Assembly: GCF_029962485.1 (NCBI RefSeq)
Contig: NZ_CP073638.1
Location: 1,860,001-1,924,000 of the forward strand
Origin: Burkholderia cepacia
Lineage (GTDB): Bacteria; Pseudomonadota; Gammaproteobacteria; Burkholderiales; Burkholderiaceae
Length of the DNA stretch: 64,000 bases
Direction: 5' to 3'
The position numbers and the translations under genes are program-made. Of this stretch, positions 1 through 7,821 are shown in pieces. How positions within the stretch are numbered: the first letter of the stretch is position 1; the number at the start of each line of letters is the position of its first letter. Below the pieces are notes generated by a model. The model saw nothing but the letters and a program-made list of their open reading frames with translations, was not told the DNA's origin and ran no database searches.

Positions 1-2
1 TC

Positions 3-215
3 GCGCTGATGGTGCCGACCCAGGCGCCCGCTTGGCTCGATCTCGCAGTCGTCGCGCTGTCGGTCGCGATCTCCGCCGCGTGGTATTGCGCGATGGCGCT
101 GCTTGCGTCGCATCCTTCCGTACGCCGGCTGCTGGTCCGGCGCAAGGCCGTGCTCGATACTACGGCCGGGCTGCTGCTGATGGGCGTTGGCGGAAGGATG
201 CTGGCTGGACGCTGA
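3..215 (+). CDS. LysE/RhtB family amino-acid exporter, C-terminal part
   Basis: Only the last 70 residues are in the window; the gene enters from the left edge in frame. Two hydrophobic segments (around the WLDLAVVALSV and TTAGLLLMGVGGRM stretches) separated by a short basic loop (RRLLVRRK) match the last two membrane helices of LysE/RhtB exporters, which end with a helix followed by a short arginine tail as here. The family exports amino acids through the inner membrane. Substrate cannot be judged from this fragment. Confidence 0.7.
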   Translation, partial: ALMVPTQAPAWLDLAVVALSVAISAAWYCAMALLASHPSVRRLLVRRKAVLDTTAGLLLMGVGGRMLAGR

Positions 216-379
216 TTCGCGGCGCACGTTCCGCTCATGGTCATGCCGACCGTTCAGGCGCATGGCTGTGGGCCAGCGGCGGCGCGAACTACACGTTCCA
301 GGGCACACCTTGCCGCACCAGCGCGCATCTCTGGCCGTGCACGTAGCGGGTGCATTACGTACCTTTACGACCTTTTTAC

Positions 380-407
380 TTGCGCCCGCGAATACGTTCA
401 CTAGAAT
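380..407 (+). promoter_or_regulatory. Putative sigma-70 promoter
   Basis: TTGCGC (380-385) and TAGAAT (402-407) are separated by 16 bp. Transcription would start near 414 and run through the hairpin leader at 485-541 toward the gene at 733. The match is by eye only. Confidence 0.35.
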
Positions 408-484
408 GAGTTCGCCATCCATCACCGAGCACGCATCATGCGCATCCGAAGTCCTCGCCCTCCGAGTTGCTTTTCTGCCTGACA

Positions 485-541
485 GGCAGGACGCCTGCGT
501 CTCGCTTCCCCGAGCCACCGTCCTGCCGCCTGGCGGACGGT
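485..541 (+). other. Leader region with mutually exclusive hairpins
   Basis: This lies in the 517-bp gene-free stretch 216-732. GGCAGGACG (485-493) can pair perfectly with CGTCCTGCC (519-527). ACCGTCC (517-523), overlapping the right arm, can instead pair with GGACGGT (535-541). Two alternative stems sharing one strand are what an attenuator or riboswitch expression platform looks like. I do not recognise a known riboswitch class, and the first downstream start codon is 190 bp away. Nothing else was seen in 216-732 beyond the promoter listed at 380. Confidence 0.3.
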
Positions 542-732
542 GCGCGCCGTAGTCATTCCCGTGCACGCCTGAACACGACGTCGATGCGATAACCGCGCAT
601 CGCGAAGCGTGCGCTCGATCCTGTGTGCGCGGCATATCGCGTGCAACGACGCATCATCGATCCGCCGATCCGGTCCATTTACTTTGCATTCCTGATTTCA
701 TTCCGGGAAATTCCCGTTTTCGGAGCCAGTTC

Positions 733-1104
733 ATGTTCGAGATCGACAAGCAGTACACACGCGAATTCATCCACACCGCCTGCGGCGGCAGCAAGCAGGG
801 ATTCCTGCCGACGAAGAACGGCAAGGTCGTGGCCGCCTGCCTGCGCACGGACCTCAACCCGCACGCGCCCGACGTCATCCTCTGCGACGGCAGCGCGTCC
901 GCGCGCTCGGCCGGCAGGACGCTCGCCGCGCAACGCGATGCGATTCCGGTGTTCATCAAGACGGCAACCGACGCCTACCGCTTCGTCGGACAGTACGTCG
1001 TCTGCGAATCGCTCACGGCGCCGCTCGACTGTGCGCCTTACGTGCGCAACAGCGGCTTCACCGCCGCGCAGATCTCGCGCGTGCTCAAGCTCAAGCGCAG
1101 CTGA
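733..1104 (+). CDS. Small protein with SRA/PUA-like motif pattern, function unknown
   Basis: 123 residues. A GGSKQ motif (residues 18-22) after an N-terminal helix, a central NPHAPDVIL segment, then IPVFIK (71-76) and FVGQYVV (84-90) follow the order seen in small PUA-fold domains of restriction-associated SRA-like proteins (GGS-Q, NP-AP, PVFIK, Y-G-Y-V). The C-terminus ends in a basic helix. No catalytic residues are evident. The ATG at 733 is preceded by a GGAG. An ATG-like in-frame extension reaches 625 but lacks family similarity. Nucleic-acid binding is inference from the motif pattern; the gene stands alone. Confidence 0.5.
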   Translation: MFEIDKQYTREFIHTACGGSKQGFLPTKNGKVVAACLRTDLNPHAPDVILCDGSASARSAGRTLAAQRDAIPVFIKTATDAYRFVGQYVVCESLTAPLDCAPYVRNSGFTAAQISRVLKLKRS

Positions 1105-1162
1105 CACGCTTGCGCGGCGCATCGCGCGCCGCGTCCCCGTCGTCTTTCATACAGGAGCAATC

Positions 1163-1381
1163 ATGCTTGGCCTGACGTTCTGGAAACACGTGATCGGCGC
1201 GCGGACCGATGCAGTCCGCGACAACAGGACAATCGCGCACGACCGGCACCGCCGGGTGTCGAGAACGCTCGTGCTGACCAGCGCCGCGGTGGCGTTCGCG
1301 GCGATCGCGTTCGGTGCGCCGGTCGTCGGCATTTCGGTCTTTCTGCTGACGACGTTGCCGTTTGTGCTGTCGGGTACCTGA
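1163..1381 (+). CDS. Small membrane protein, unknown
   Basis: 72 residues beginning at an ATG with a good AGGAG five bases upstream. The first half is polar and basic (R/H/D rich) and cytoplasmic in character. The second half is one long hydrophobic stretch (about residues 38-70) broken by a GAP motif, which could form one or two membrane spans. It lies 58 bp after the SRA-like gene and may share its transcript. No family recognised. Confidence 0.55.
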   Translation: MLGLTFWKHVIGARTDAVRDNRTIAHDRHRRVSRTLVLTSAAVAFAAIAFGAPVVGISVFLLTTLPFVLSGT

Positions 1382-1512
1382 GGCGCCCGTATCGGGCTCG
1401 GTTCCAACAGCGATCGATACGAAATTTTAATACCGCGCCCCTACGTCTCTGACACCGTCTTTACGCGGTTTTGTCTAGGATTTCCCTGTCATCCCGACAC
1501 GGAGAGATCCGC

Positions 1513-2034
1513 ATGCAAACGCAGCAGGCCGCCGCCGGCGGCCAACCCGACCTTCCCCACCGACGCAGCGGCACACCACTCGCGACGCGGCTGGCCGACG
1601 CGTGTCCGCCGGAGCACATCCTGCTCGACGTCCCGGTGGAAAGCGCGATCCAGCTGTTCGACCTTGTCGCGCGCCATATCGAGCGCACGAGCGGCGTGTC
1701 CGCCGAACGGATCCGGACCGAACTCGTCAGGCGCGAGCAGCTCGGCTCGACCGGTCTCGGCCAGGGCGTCGCGATTCCGCATGCGCGCGTCGACGGGCTC
1801 GGCTCGGCCGTCGCACTGTTCGTTCGCGCGCTGTACCCGTTCACGTTCAACGCACCGGACCGCAAACCCGTGCGCGAATTCATCGTGCTGGTCCTGCCGC
1901 AAGCGGACGACCGCGCGCACCTCGAACTGCTCGCCGACGCGGCGCGATGTTTCAGCGAGCGCGCGTTCCGGCAGGCGTCGCGCGACGCGCAGACGCCCGG
2001 CGACATTCACCGGTTGATGCAACACACCCACTGA
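1513..2034 (+). CDS. PTS IIA-like nitrogen regulatory protein (PtsN/fructose type)
   Basis: 173 residues. The phospho-acceptor signature GVAIPHAR is present with His90, preceded by LVRREQLGSTGLGQG, the canonical lead-in of EIIA-Ntr/Fru domains. The ATG at 1513 is chosen because of GGAGAG just upstream; an in-frame start at 1471 has no ribosome site. EIIA-Ntr proteins receive phosphate from NPr and act as regulators rather than sugar carriers. The N-terminal 20 residues are an extra low-complexity tail. It sits 48 bp upstream of an acetylglutamate-kinase-like gene on the same strand, so the two are probably cotranscribed. Confidence 0.8.
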   Translation: MQTQQAAAGGQPDLPHRRSGTPLATRLADACPPEHILLDVPVESAIQLFDLVARHIERTSGVSAERIRTELVRREQLGSTGLGQGVAIPHARVDGLGSAVALFVRALYPFTFNAPDRKPVREFIVLVLPQADDRAHLELLADAARCFSERAFRQASRDAQTPGDIHRLMQHTH

Positions 2035-2082
2035 TGCCGCACGACGCGGCGACAGGCACTCCCTTCATCCTTTCGGATTCCC

Positions 2083-2976
2083 ATGTTCCCAGACCCTGAA
2101 AGTCCCACTATTGCGTCGCGGCGCGTAGCCGGCCTGGCCCGCTCGCTGCCGTTCATGCAGGCCCTGCACGGGCAGACCGTCGTCATCGTCGACGATGGCG
2201 CCGCGAACGATGCGCGCACCCGCGCGGCCTTCGCGCAGGATGTCGCGCTGCTCGCACTCACCGGCGTTCGCCCGATCGTCGTCCAGGGCCGACCGGCCGC
2301 GTTCGAGACGCAATCGGTCCACACCGCGCACGCCGCGATGGCCGGCGTGAATCATGAACTGGTGCGCCTGATCGGCAGCCACGGCGCCAGGGCGATCGGC
2401 ATCGACGGTCACGACGGCGGCCTGCTGGTCGCCAGCGCGGAACCCGACCGCGCCAACACGAGCGCGGTCACGCGGTTCGACGGCGCCGCGTTGAATGCCT
2501 TTCTGGAAAACGGACTGGTGCCCGTCGTGATGCCGGTCGCACCGGACGACACGGGTCACGATCGCCTGCTGCGCCCGGAACGCCTCGGCAGCCTGTTCGC
2601 GCAACGCACGGGTGCCGTCACGCTCGTGATGATGGTCGGCAGCGCGTTGCTGCACGAGCTTGGCGAACTTGCCGGGCTGTACGGCATCACGGAACTCGAA
2701 CAATGGCTCGCCGAGCATCCGGCCGCCGACGCGGCGCCTTGCGTGCGGGAAGCGCTCGATGCACTCGCGCATGGCGTGCAGAACGTCCACCTCGCCGATA
2801 TCGGGCAACCCGAATCGCTGATCGACGAACTGTTGACGGAGGAAGGATCGGGCGTGGTGTTCTGTCGGCGCGGCAACACCGACCTGCTGTCGGAAACCCG
2901 CCGCTACTTCGCCGATTCCGCGTGCGTGCTGCGCGACGGATTCAGCGTCGAGAAGAAACCGGTCGTACGGTTCTGA
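2083..2976 (+). CDS. Acetylglutamate kinase-like protein, degenerate ArgB paralog
   Basis: 297 residues, the usual ArgB length. The segment after residue 80 follows ArgB (VNHELVRLIGSHGARAIGIDGHDGG, written here in part, then VPVVMPVAPDDTG, and a C-terminal GVQNVHLADI...LLTEEGSG block). The two glycine-rich ATP/substrate loops do not: the N-terminal K-GGNAM position reads VIVDDG, and the VHGGG position reads VQGRP. The fold is therefore likely but kinase activity is doubtful. The start has only a weak GGA upstream. It follows the PtsN-like gene by 48 bp. A nitrogen-related regulatory role would be inference. The real argB is expected elsewhere. Confidence 0.65.
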   Translation: MFPDPESPTIASRRVAGLARSLPFMQALHGQTVVIVDDGAANDARTRAAFAQDVALLALTGVRPIVVQGRPAAFETQSVHTAHAAMAGVNHELVRLIGSHGARAIGIDGHDGGLLVASAEPDRANTSAVTRFDGAALNAFLENGLVPVVMPVAPDDTGHDRLLRPERLGSLFAQRTGAVTLVMMVGSALLHELGELAGLYGITELEQWLAEHPAADAAPCVREALDALAHGVQNVHLADIGQPESLIDELLTEEGSGVVFCRRGNTDLLSETRRYFADSACVLRDGFSVEKKPVVRF

Positions 2977-2992
2977 CCGGGTAGCAAGAAAG

Positions 2993-3026
2993 CGCTTGCG
3001 GCGACCCGAAAAGGCCGCCGCAAGCG
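2993..3026. terminator. Bidirectional hairpin between convergent genes
   Basis: CGCTTGCGGCG (2993-3003) pairs perfectly with CGCCGCAAGCG (3016-3026) around a 12-base loop. It lies in the 57-bp gap between the converging ArgB-like and cargo desulfurase genes. No clear T-run follows. Confidence 0.6.
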
Positions 3027-3033
3027 TGCAACC

Positions 3034-5034
3034 TCAACGACGCGTCGCCAGTCGCCGCACGACACGCACGAGTGCATCGACCTCGTCGCACGTGTTGTAG
3101 AACGCAAGCGACGGGCGCACTGTCGCCTCAAGCCCGAAACGCCGCAGGATCGGCTGTGCGCAGTGATGCCCCGAGCGCACCGCGATGCCCTCTTCGTTCA
3201 GCGCCTGTCCGACCTCCTCGGTTTCATAGCCCTTCAACACGAACGACAGCACGCTCGCCTTGTCGCGCGCAGTGCCGACGAGCCGCACGCCCGGCACCGG
3301 CGCGAGCACGCTCGTCGCATACGCGAGCAGGTCGTGCTCGTAACGCGCGATGTTCTCGATGCCGACGCGGTTCACGTAGTCGAGCGCCGCGCCGAGCCCC
3401 ACCGCATCGGCGATGTTGCCGGTGCCGGCCTCGAAACGATTGGGCGGCGGCTGAAACACCGTGCGCTCGAACGTCACGTCCGCGATCATGTTGCCGCCGC
3501 CTTGCCACGGCGGCATGTCTTCGAGGATCGCGCGCTTGCCGTATACAACGCCGATACCGGTCGGCCCGTAGATCTTGTGCCCGGAGAACACGAAGAAATC
3601 CGCATCGAGCGCCTGCACGTCGACGCGTATGTGCGAGATCGACTGCGCGCCGTCGACGAGCGCCTTCGCGCCCGCGCGATGCGCAAGCTCGACGATCTCC
3701 TTCACCGGCACGACCGTGCCGAGCGCGTTCGACACCTGCGTTACGGACACGATCTTCGTGCGGTCGTTGAGCAGCTTCCGGTATTCGTCGAGCAGCACCT
3801 GCCCCGAATCGTCGACCGGAATCACGCGCAGCTTCGCGCCTTTCTGCGCGGCAAGCTGCTGCCACGGCACGATGTTCGCGTGATGCTCGAGGTTCGATAC
3901 GATGATCTCGTCGCCTTCGCCGACGTTCTGCACGCCCCACGACTTCGCGATCAGGTTGATCGCCTCGGTCGTGCCGCGCACGAACACGATCTCGTCGGGC
4001 GACGATGCGCCGATGAAGCGCTGCACCGTTTCCCGCGCATGCTCGTAGGCATCCGTCGCGCGGCCGGCCAGGGCATGTGCCGCACGGTGAATGTTCGAGT
4101 TCTCGTGTGCGTAGAAGTAGGCGAGCCGGTCGATCACGGCCTGCGGCTTGTGCGTCGTCGCCGCGTTGTCGAACCAGACGAGCTGCTTGCCGTTCACGCG
4201 CTCCTGCAGGATCGGGAAATCGCGGCGAATCGCGTTCACGTCGAACGGCGGATGCGCACCGCGATACAACTGACCTTGAGGCTCAGCTGCATGCGTATCG
4301 TCGATGAAGTAACGCGGCACGTCGGCGCCCGATGCACGCGACACCGGCACGTCGCGATGCACGGCGAGCAGCTCGCGCAACGCATCGTCGCCCGGCAGCC
4401 CGAACGCTTCCGGCGACGCTAGGCCGTTCGACGGCACGACGATGTCCTGCGGCGTCGCCTGCCAGCCCTGCAGCGAACCGTCGGTGAAGTAGTACGGCGA
4501 CGCCTTAGCCGCACCTTCCGGTGCCGGCGCATTCACCTGCGGCACGCCGAGCGCCGCGCCGCCGACACGCGGTTCGAGCGCGGGCGCGATCGACACGACG
4601 TTGTCGGGCAGCCCGTTCTGCGCGGCCGCATGCGGCGCAAGCGCCGGTGCGCGGTTGCCGAGCGACAGCACATGCGTCGGCGCGGACGGCGCGAGGTTCG
4701 CGCCGGGCACTTTTCCTTGCGGCAGCGCGAGCCCCGGCACGCCGGTGCCCGCTCCGCCCGGGCCCGCGAGCGGCGAGCCGCCCGGCACCGGGTTGCTGAC
4801 CGACGCGAGGATCGGCGCGGCCGCCGGCAACGCGGACGGCACGCCGCCGGCCGCACCGCTGCCGGCCGACAGCCCGGGCGCGGTGGCCTGCCCGGGCGGC
4901 GTCGCGAAGAACTCCGACGCGAGCCGCGCGAGCGTTGCCGGGTCGGGCAACCCTGCCGGCAGCGGCGCGTGCGGCAGCGCGTGCGCGTCGCCGCCGGCCA
5001 GGCCGGGATTAACGGTAGGTGTCGGGATAGTCAT
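3034..5034 (-). CDS. Family 2A encapsulin cargo cysteine desulfurase (SufS-like)
   Basis: 666 residues, against about 400 for ordinary SufS. Residues 1 to about 263 form an Ala/Pro/Gly-rich arm of low complexity with short conserved-looking islands (PYYFTDGSLQGW near 180-191, RYFIDD near 241-246). The catalytic domain starts near FDVNAIRRDFPIL. The PLP lysine is Lys487 in FSGHKIYGP and the active cysteine is Cys625 in SGHHCAQP, as in group II desulfurases. The enzyme releases sulfur from cysteine to give alanine. In family 2A systems the long arm directs it inside the encapsulin shell. The start at 5034 (MTIPTP) overlaps the shell gene's end by 26 bp, which implies coupled translation. Confidence 0.93.
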   Translation of the reverse strand: MTIPTPTVNPGLAGGDAHALPHAPLPAGLPDPATLARLASEFFATPPGQATAPGLSAGSGAAGGVPSALPAAAPILASVSNPVPGGSPLAGPGGAGTGVPGLALPQGKVPGANLAPSAPTHVLSLGNRAPALAPHAAAQNGLPDNVVSIAPALEPRVGGAALGVPQVNAPAPEGAAKASPYYFTDGSLQGWQATPQDIVVPSNGLASPEAFGLPGDDALRELLAVHRDVPVSRASGADVPRYFIDDTHAAEPQGQLYRGAHPPFDVNAIRRDFPILQERVNGKQLVWFDNAATTHKPQAVIDRLAYFYAHENSNIHRAAHALAGRATDAYEHARETVQRFIGASSPDEIVFVRGTTEAINLIAKSWGVQNVGEGDEIIVSNLEHHANIVPWQQLAAQKGAKLRVIPVDDSGQVLLDEYRKLLNDRTKIVSVTQVSNALGTVVPVKEIVELAHRAGAKALVDGAQSISHIRVDVQALDADFFVFSGHKIYGPTGIGVVYGKRAILEDMPPWQGGGNMIADVTFERTVFQPPPNRFEAGTGNIADAVGLGAALDYVNRVGIENIARYEHDLLAYATSVLAPVPGVRLVGTARDKASVLSFVLKGYETEEVGQALNEEGIAVRSGHHCAQPILRRFGLEATVRPSLAFYNTCDEVDALVRVVRRLATRR

Positions 5035-5941
5035 GGAACTTGGCGATTTCGACGTCATCGAGGACAGCCAGCGCATCCGGCGAATGGACCGCGAGCGAGC
5101 AATACAGCGAGATCAGGTACGACGCGATCGCCTGGTTGTTGATCCCCATGAAGCGCACCGACAGGCCCGGGCCCTGCTCGCCCGCGACGCCCGGCTGATA
5201 CAGGCCGACGACGCCCTGGCGCTTGTCGCCGACGCGCAGCAGCAGGATCTTGGTCTTGCCGTCCGCAACGGGCACCTTGTCCGACGGGATCAGCGGAATG
5301 CCACGCCACGTGAGGAACTGCGAACCGAACAGGCTGACCGTCGGCGGCGGCACGCCGCGCCGTGTGCATTCGCGGCCGAACGCAGCGATCGCGAGCGGGT
5401 GCGTGAGGAAGAACGCCGGCTCCTTCCACACCTTCGTCAGCAGCTCGTCGAGATCGTCCGGCGTCGGCGCGCCCGTCAGCGGGAAGATCCGCTGGTCGTC
5501 CGTCACATTCGCGAGCAGCCCGTAGTCGGGGTTGTTGATCAACTGGCTTTCCTGCAGCTCCTTGATCGTCTCGATCGTCAGGCGCAGCTGTTCCTTGATC
5601 TGGTCATGAGGACTGCTGTAAAGATCGGAGATCCGCGTATGCACGTCGAGCACCGTGCTGACCGCATTCAGGAAGTATTCGCGCGGCTGTTCCTCGTACG
5701 GCACGAAGGTCTGCGGCAGCACGCTTTCGTCCTCGAGCTGCGTGCACGCAGCGCGCACGGCTTCCGGGTTCTTCACCTGGTTCAGGCGATAGATGCCAGC
5801 CTCGACCGGCACCCATTGCAGCAGATGGGTCAGCCAGCGCGGCGTGATCGTGGAAAGCTGGGGGACGGTCTTGGTAGCGTTCGCTAGTTGGCGGGCGGCG
5901 TGATCGCTCAGCGCGGCCGTGCCGCTTGCAACGGTCGACAT
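5009..5941 (-). CDS. srpI: Family 2A encapsulin shell protein (SrpI type)
   Basis: 310 residues, the size of SrpI-type family 2A encapsulins, with an HK97-type phage capsid fold by family knowledge. Recognisable family segments are PRWLTHLLQWVPVEAGIYR early in the chain, PYEEQPREYFLNAVSTVLDV, SLFGSQFLTWRGIPLIPSDK and the C-terminal SVRFMGINNQAIASYLISLY region. Shells of this type assemble into icosahedral compartments about 25 nm wide. The start at 5941 has GGAGCC at the right distance. The adjacent gene is its cargo desulfurase, overlapping by 26 bp. A repeated 13-bp element 88 bp upstream may carry its own promoter. Confidence 0.95.
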   Translation of the reverse strand: MSTVASGTAALSDHAARQLANATKTVPQLSTITPRWLTHLLQWVPVEAGIYRLNQVKNPEAVRAACTQLEDESVLPQTFVPYEEQPREYFLNAVSTVLDVHTRISDLYSSPHDQIKEQLRLTIETIKELQESQLINNPDYGLLANVTDDQRIFPLTGAPTPDDLDELLTKVWKEPAFFLTHPLAIAAFGRECTRRGVPPPTVSLFGSQFLTWRGIPLIPSDKVPVADGKTKILLLRVGDKRQGVVGLYQPGVAGEQGPGLSVRFMGINNQAIASYLISLYCSLAVHSPDALAVLDDVEIAKFHDYPDTYR

Positions 5942-6028
5942 GTGTGGCTCCGGGTTCTTAAGATGAAAAACGGGATTGCTTATGACGCTGGGTGATTATC
6001 GGAAGCACGCCCCTGCCGGCTCAACATG

Positions 6029-6041
6029 CTATAGCCGTCAG
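6029..6041 (-). promoter_or_regulatory. 13-bp element upstream of the shell gene
   Basis: On the minus strand this reads CTGACGGCTATAG. The identical 13 bases occur at 7822-7834 upstream of the rhodanese gene. Both lie 74-88 bp before a start codon and contain a TATAG that could be a -10 hexamer. No convincing -35 was found at 16-18 bp. Confidence 0.45.
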
Positions 6042-6077
6042 GCGGTGCAACCGAACGGGAAACGGTGCGACGCGGCC

Positions 6078-6299
6078 TCAGGTGACGTACACGCCCGGCA
6101 GCAGCATCGAGATCGAAACGTCGAACGCGCGCGCGATCTTGTCGGCCGTGACGATCGACGCGATCGCCTCGCCACGCTCGATCTCGCCGACATACGAACG
6201 GTTCAACCCCGCGTGCTCGGCCAGCTGCTCCTGCGACCACGTGCGGGCTTCGCGCAGCTTGCGCACGTTGGCGCCGAAGTGATGGATGAGGTCGCTCAT
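6078..6299 (-). CDS. XRE/Cro-family helix-turn-helix regulator in encapsulin operon
   Basis: 73 residues, essentially a single HTH domain: VRKLREARTWSQEQLAEHAGLNRSYVGEIERG carries the XRE pattern (WSQEQLA as helix 2, LNRSYVGEIERG as recognition helix), shown here in part. It ends with the usual FDVSISMLLPG tail. The ATG at 6299 has a strong AGGAGG that contains the stop codon of the upstream epsC gene, so translation is coupled. Its position inside the rhodanese-epsC-shell-cargo operon suggests that it regulates the operon, possibly in response to sulfur or cysteine state. That last point is inference. Confidence 0.85.
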   Translation of the reverse strand: MSDLIHHFGANVRKLREARTWSQEQLAEHAGLNRSYVGEIERGEAIASIVTADKIARAFDVSISMLLPGVYVT

Positions 6300-6307
6300 C
6301 GCGCCTC

Positions 6308-7249
6308 CTAGGCAACCCGCGCCGCCGCGCGCGGCACGGCGTTCGCTTCGCTGCGCAGCACGGCCTGCGTGACGTTTTCGCCGGCCGGCACGTCCTGCGT
6401 GAGCCACACGTTGCCGCCGATCACCGCGCCGCGCCCGATCGTCACGCGGCCGAGAATGGTCGCGCCCGCATAGATCACGACGTCGTCCTCGACGATCGGA
6501 TGGCGTGCGAGCCCTTTCTCCAGATGGCCGGCCGCATCGCGCGGGAAGCGCTTCGCGCCGAGCGTGACAGCCTGGTACACGCGCACGCGCTCGCCGATGA
6601 TCGCCGTTTCGCCGATCACCACACCCGTGCCGTGATCGATGAAGAAGCCCGCGCCGATACGCGCGCCCGGATGAATGTCGATGCCCGTTTCCGCATGCGC
6701 CTGTTCGGCGATGATCCGCGCAAGCAGCGGCAGGCCGAGGCCGTACAGCTCGTGCGCGAGCCGGTGATGGATCATCGCGAGGATGCCCGGGTAGCACAGC
6801 AGCACCTCGTCGACGCTGCCGGCCGCCGGATCGCCGTGGAACGCGGCCAGCACGTCGCTGTCGAGCAGCCGGCGGATCTCGGGCAATCGCGCGGCAAAGG
6901 CCTGCACGGCTTTCGACGCGACGTCATCGACGCGATCGGGCGGCGGCCCGTCGGCATTGCGCTGGCGCGCGGCGTAACGCAATTCGAGCGTCACCTGCGC
7001 GAGCAGCGCATTCAACGCCGCGTCGAGCGCATGGGCCACGTGGAAGTTCTCGCTTTCCTGCCGAAGATCCGGCGGCCCGAGCCGCATCGGAAACAGCACG
7101 CCCTTCAGCGCGCCGATGATCTGCGCAAGCGCTTCGCGCGCAGGCAGGTCGCGCCCACCCGGTTCGAGCGAGCGCCGCTGCTTCTCGCGCCACGCGCGGC
7201 GCACCGTCTGCAGCGATTGAACGATGTCGTCGATGTCAAATGCGGCCAT
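6308..7249 (-). CDS. epsC: Serine O-acetyltransferase EpsC
   Basis: 313 residues with an alpha-helical N-terminal half and a left-handed beta-helix C-terminal half rich in hexapeptide repeats (IGAGFFIDHGTGVVIGE, IVEDDVVIYAGATILG). The catalytic histidines are His193 in DIHPGA and His206 in FIDHGTG. It makes O-acetylserine from serine and acetyl-CoA, the substrate for cysteine synthesis, and would feed cysteine to the encapsulated desulfurase. The start at 7249 follows AGGGAG. It lies 28 bp after the rhodanese gene and 8 bp before the XRE gene, within one operon. Confidence 0.9.
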   Translation of the reverse strand: MAAFDIDDIVQSLQTVRRAWREKQRRSLEPGGRDLPAREALAQIIGALKGVLFPMRLGPPDLRQESENFHVAHALDAALNALLAQVTLELRYAARQRNADGPPPDRVDDVASKAVQAFAARLPEIRRLLDSDVLAAFHGDPAAGSVDEVLLCYPGILAMIHHRLAHELYGLGLPLLARIIAEQAHAETGIDIHPGARIGAGFFIDHGTGVVIGETAIIGERVRVYQAVTLGAKRFPRDAAGHLEKGLARHPIVEDDVVIYAGATILGRVTIGRGAVIGGNVWLTQDVPAGENVTQAVLRSEANAVPRAAARVA

Positions 7250-7277
7250 GCTGCTTTCTCCCTGTCCCGGCCGTGAA

Positions 7278-7748
7278 TCAGTCCTGCGCCCACGGCAGGC
7301 CACGCAAGCGCCAACCGTTCTGGCTACCGCGATGCTGCCGCTCGTCGAGGTCACCCTCGAAGCCTTCGAGCACATTGAATACCTGCGTGAAACCGCCCTT
7401 TGTCGCGGCCTCGGCCGCCTGCGCCGAGCGGTTTCCGCTGCGGCACAACAACAGCACGACGGCCTCCTTGCCGGTCTTCGCTTCCAGCTCGCGCACGAAG
7501 CGCGGGTTGCGCGTCAGGCTCGTGCCGGTCGCCCACGGCACATGCAGCGACTCCGGCACGTGGCCGACGAATTTCCGTTCCTCCGCCGTGCGTACATCCA
7601 CCAGCAATGCATCGCCGGCCGAGAACAACGCCCACGCGGCTTCCGGCGCAACGCCACCCGCATAGGGCGTGCCGGCCGCCACCGCCGCCGCGCGCGCGTC
7701 TTCGAGCGCCTGCTGTGCAGCGGTTCGTTCTTCCAGTCCAACCGTCAT
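7278..7748 (-). CDS. Rhodanese-domain sulfurtransferase
   Basis: 156 residues, a single rhodanese domain. The active loop is CRSGNRS with Cys102 as the sulfur carrier, preceded by the VVLLL strand, and LLVDVRTAEER opens the domain. The N-terminal 30 residues are a helical tail. The ATG at 7748 with AAGGAAG upstream is preferred over an in-frame start 41 codons earlier. Single-domain rhodaneses pass persulfide sulfur. As the first gene of the encapsulin operon it is a plausible partner in loading or unloading stored sulfur. Confidence 0.9.
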   Translation of the reverse strand: MTVGLEERTAAQQALEDARAAAVAAGTPYAGGVAPEAAWALFSAGDALLVDVRTAEERKFVGHVPESLHVPWATGTSLTRNPRFVRELEAKTGKEAVVLLLCRSGNRSAQAAEAATKGGFTQVFNVLEGFEGDLDERQHRGSQNGWRLRGLPWAQD

Positions 7749-7821
7749 GACACTTCCTTGTTTTCGTAGATTCGTATGAACAAAAACACCGGGAATTCGG
7801 CCGTTGCAGCTTGCGTGCTGT

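Noticed and set aside
340..375. TGCAC and GTGCA repeat upstream of 733 that resembles the PAS-LuxR half-site
   Set aside because: The distance between the two cores is 7 bases here, against 11 between the same cores in the three regulator sites, and the flanks do not match.
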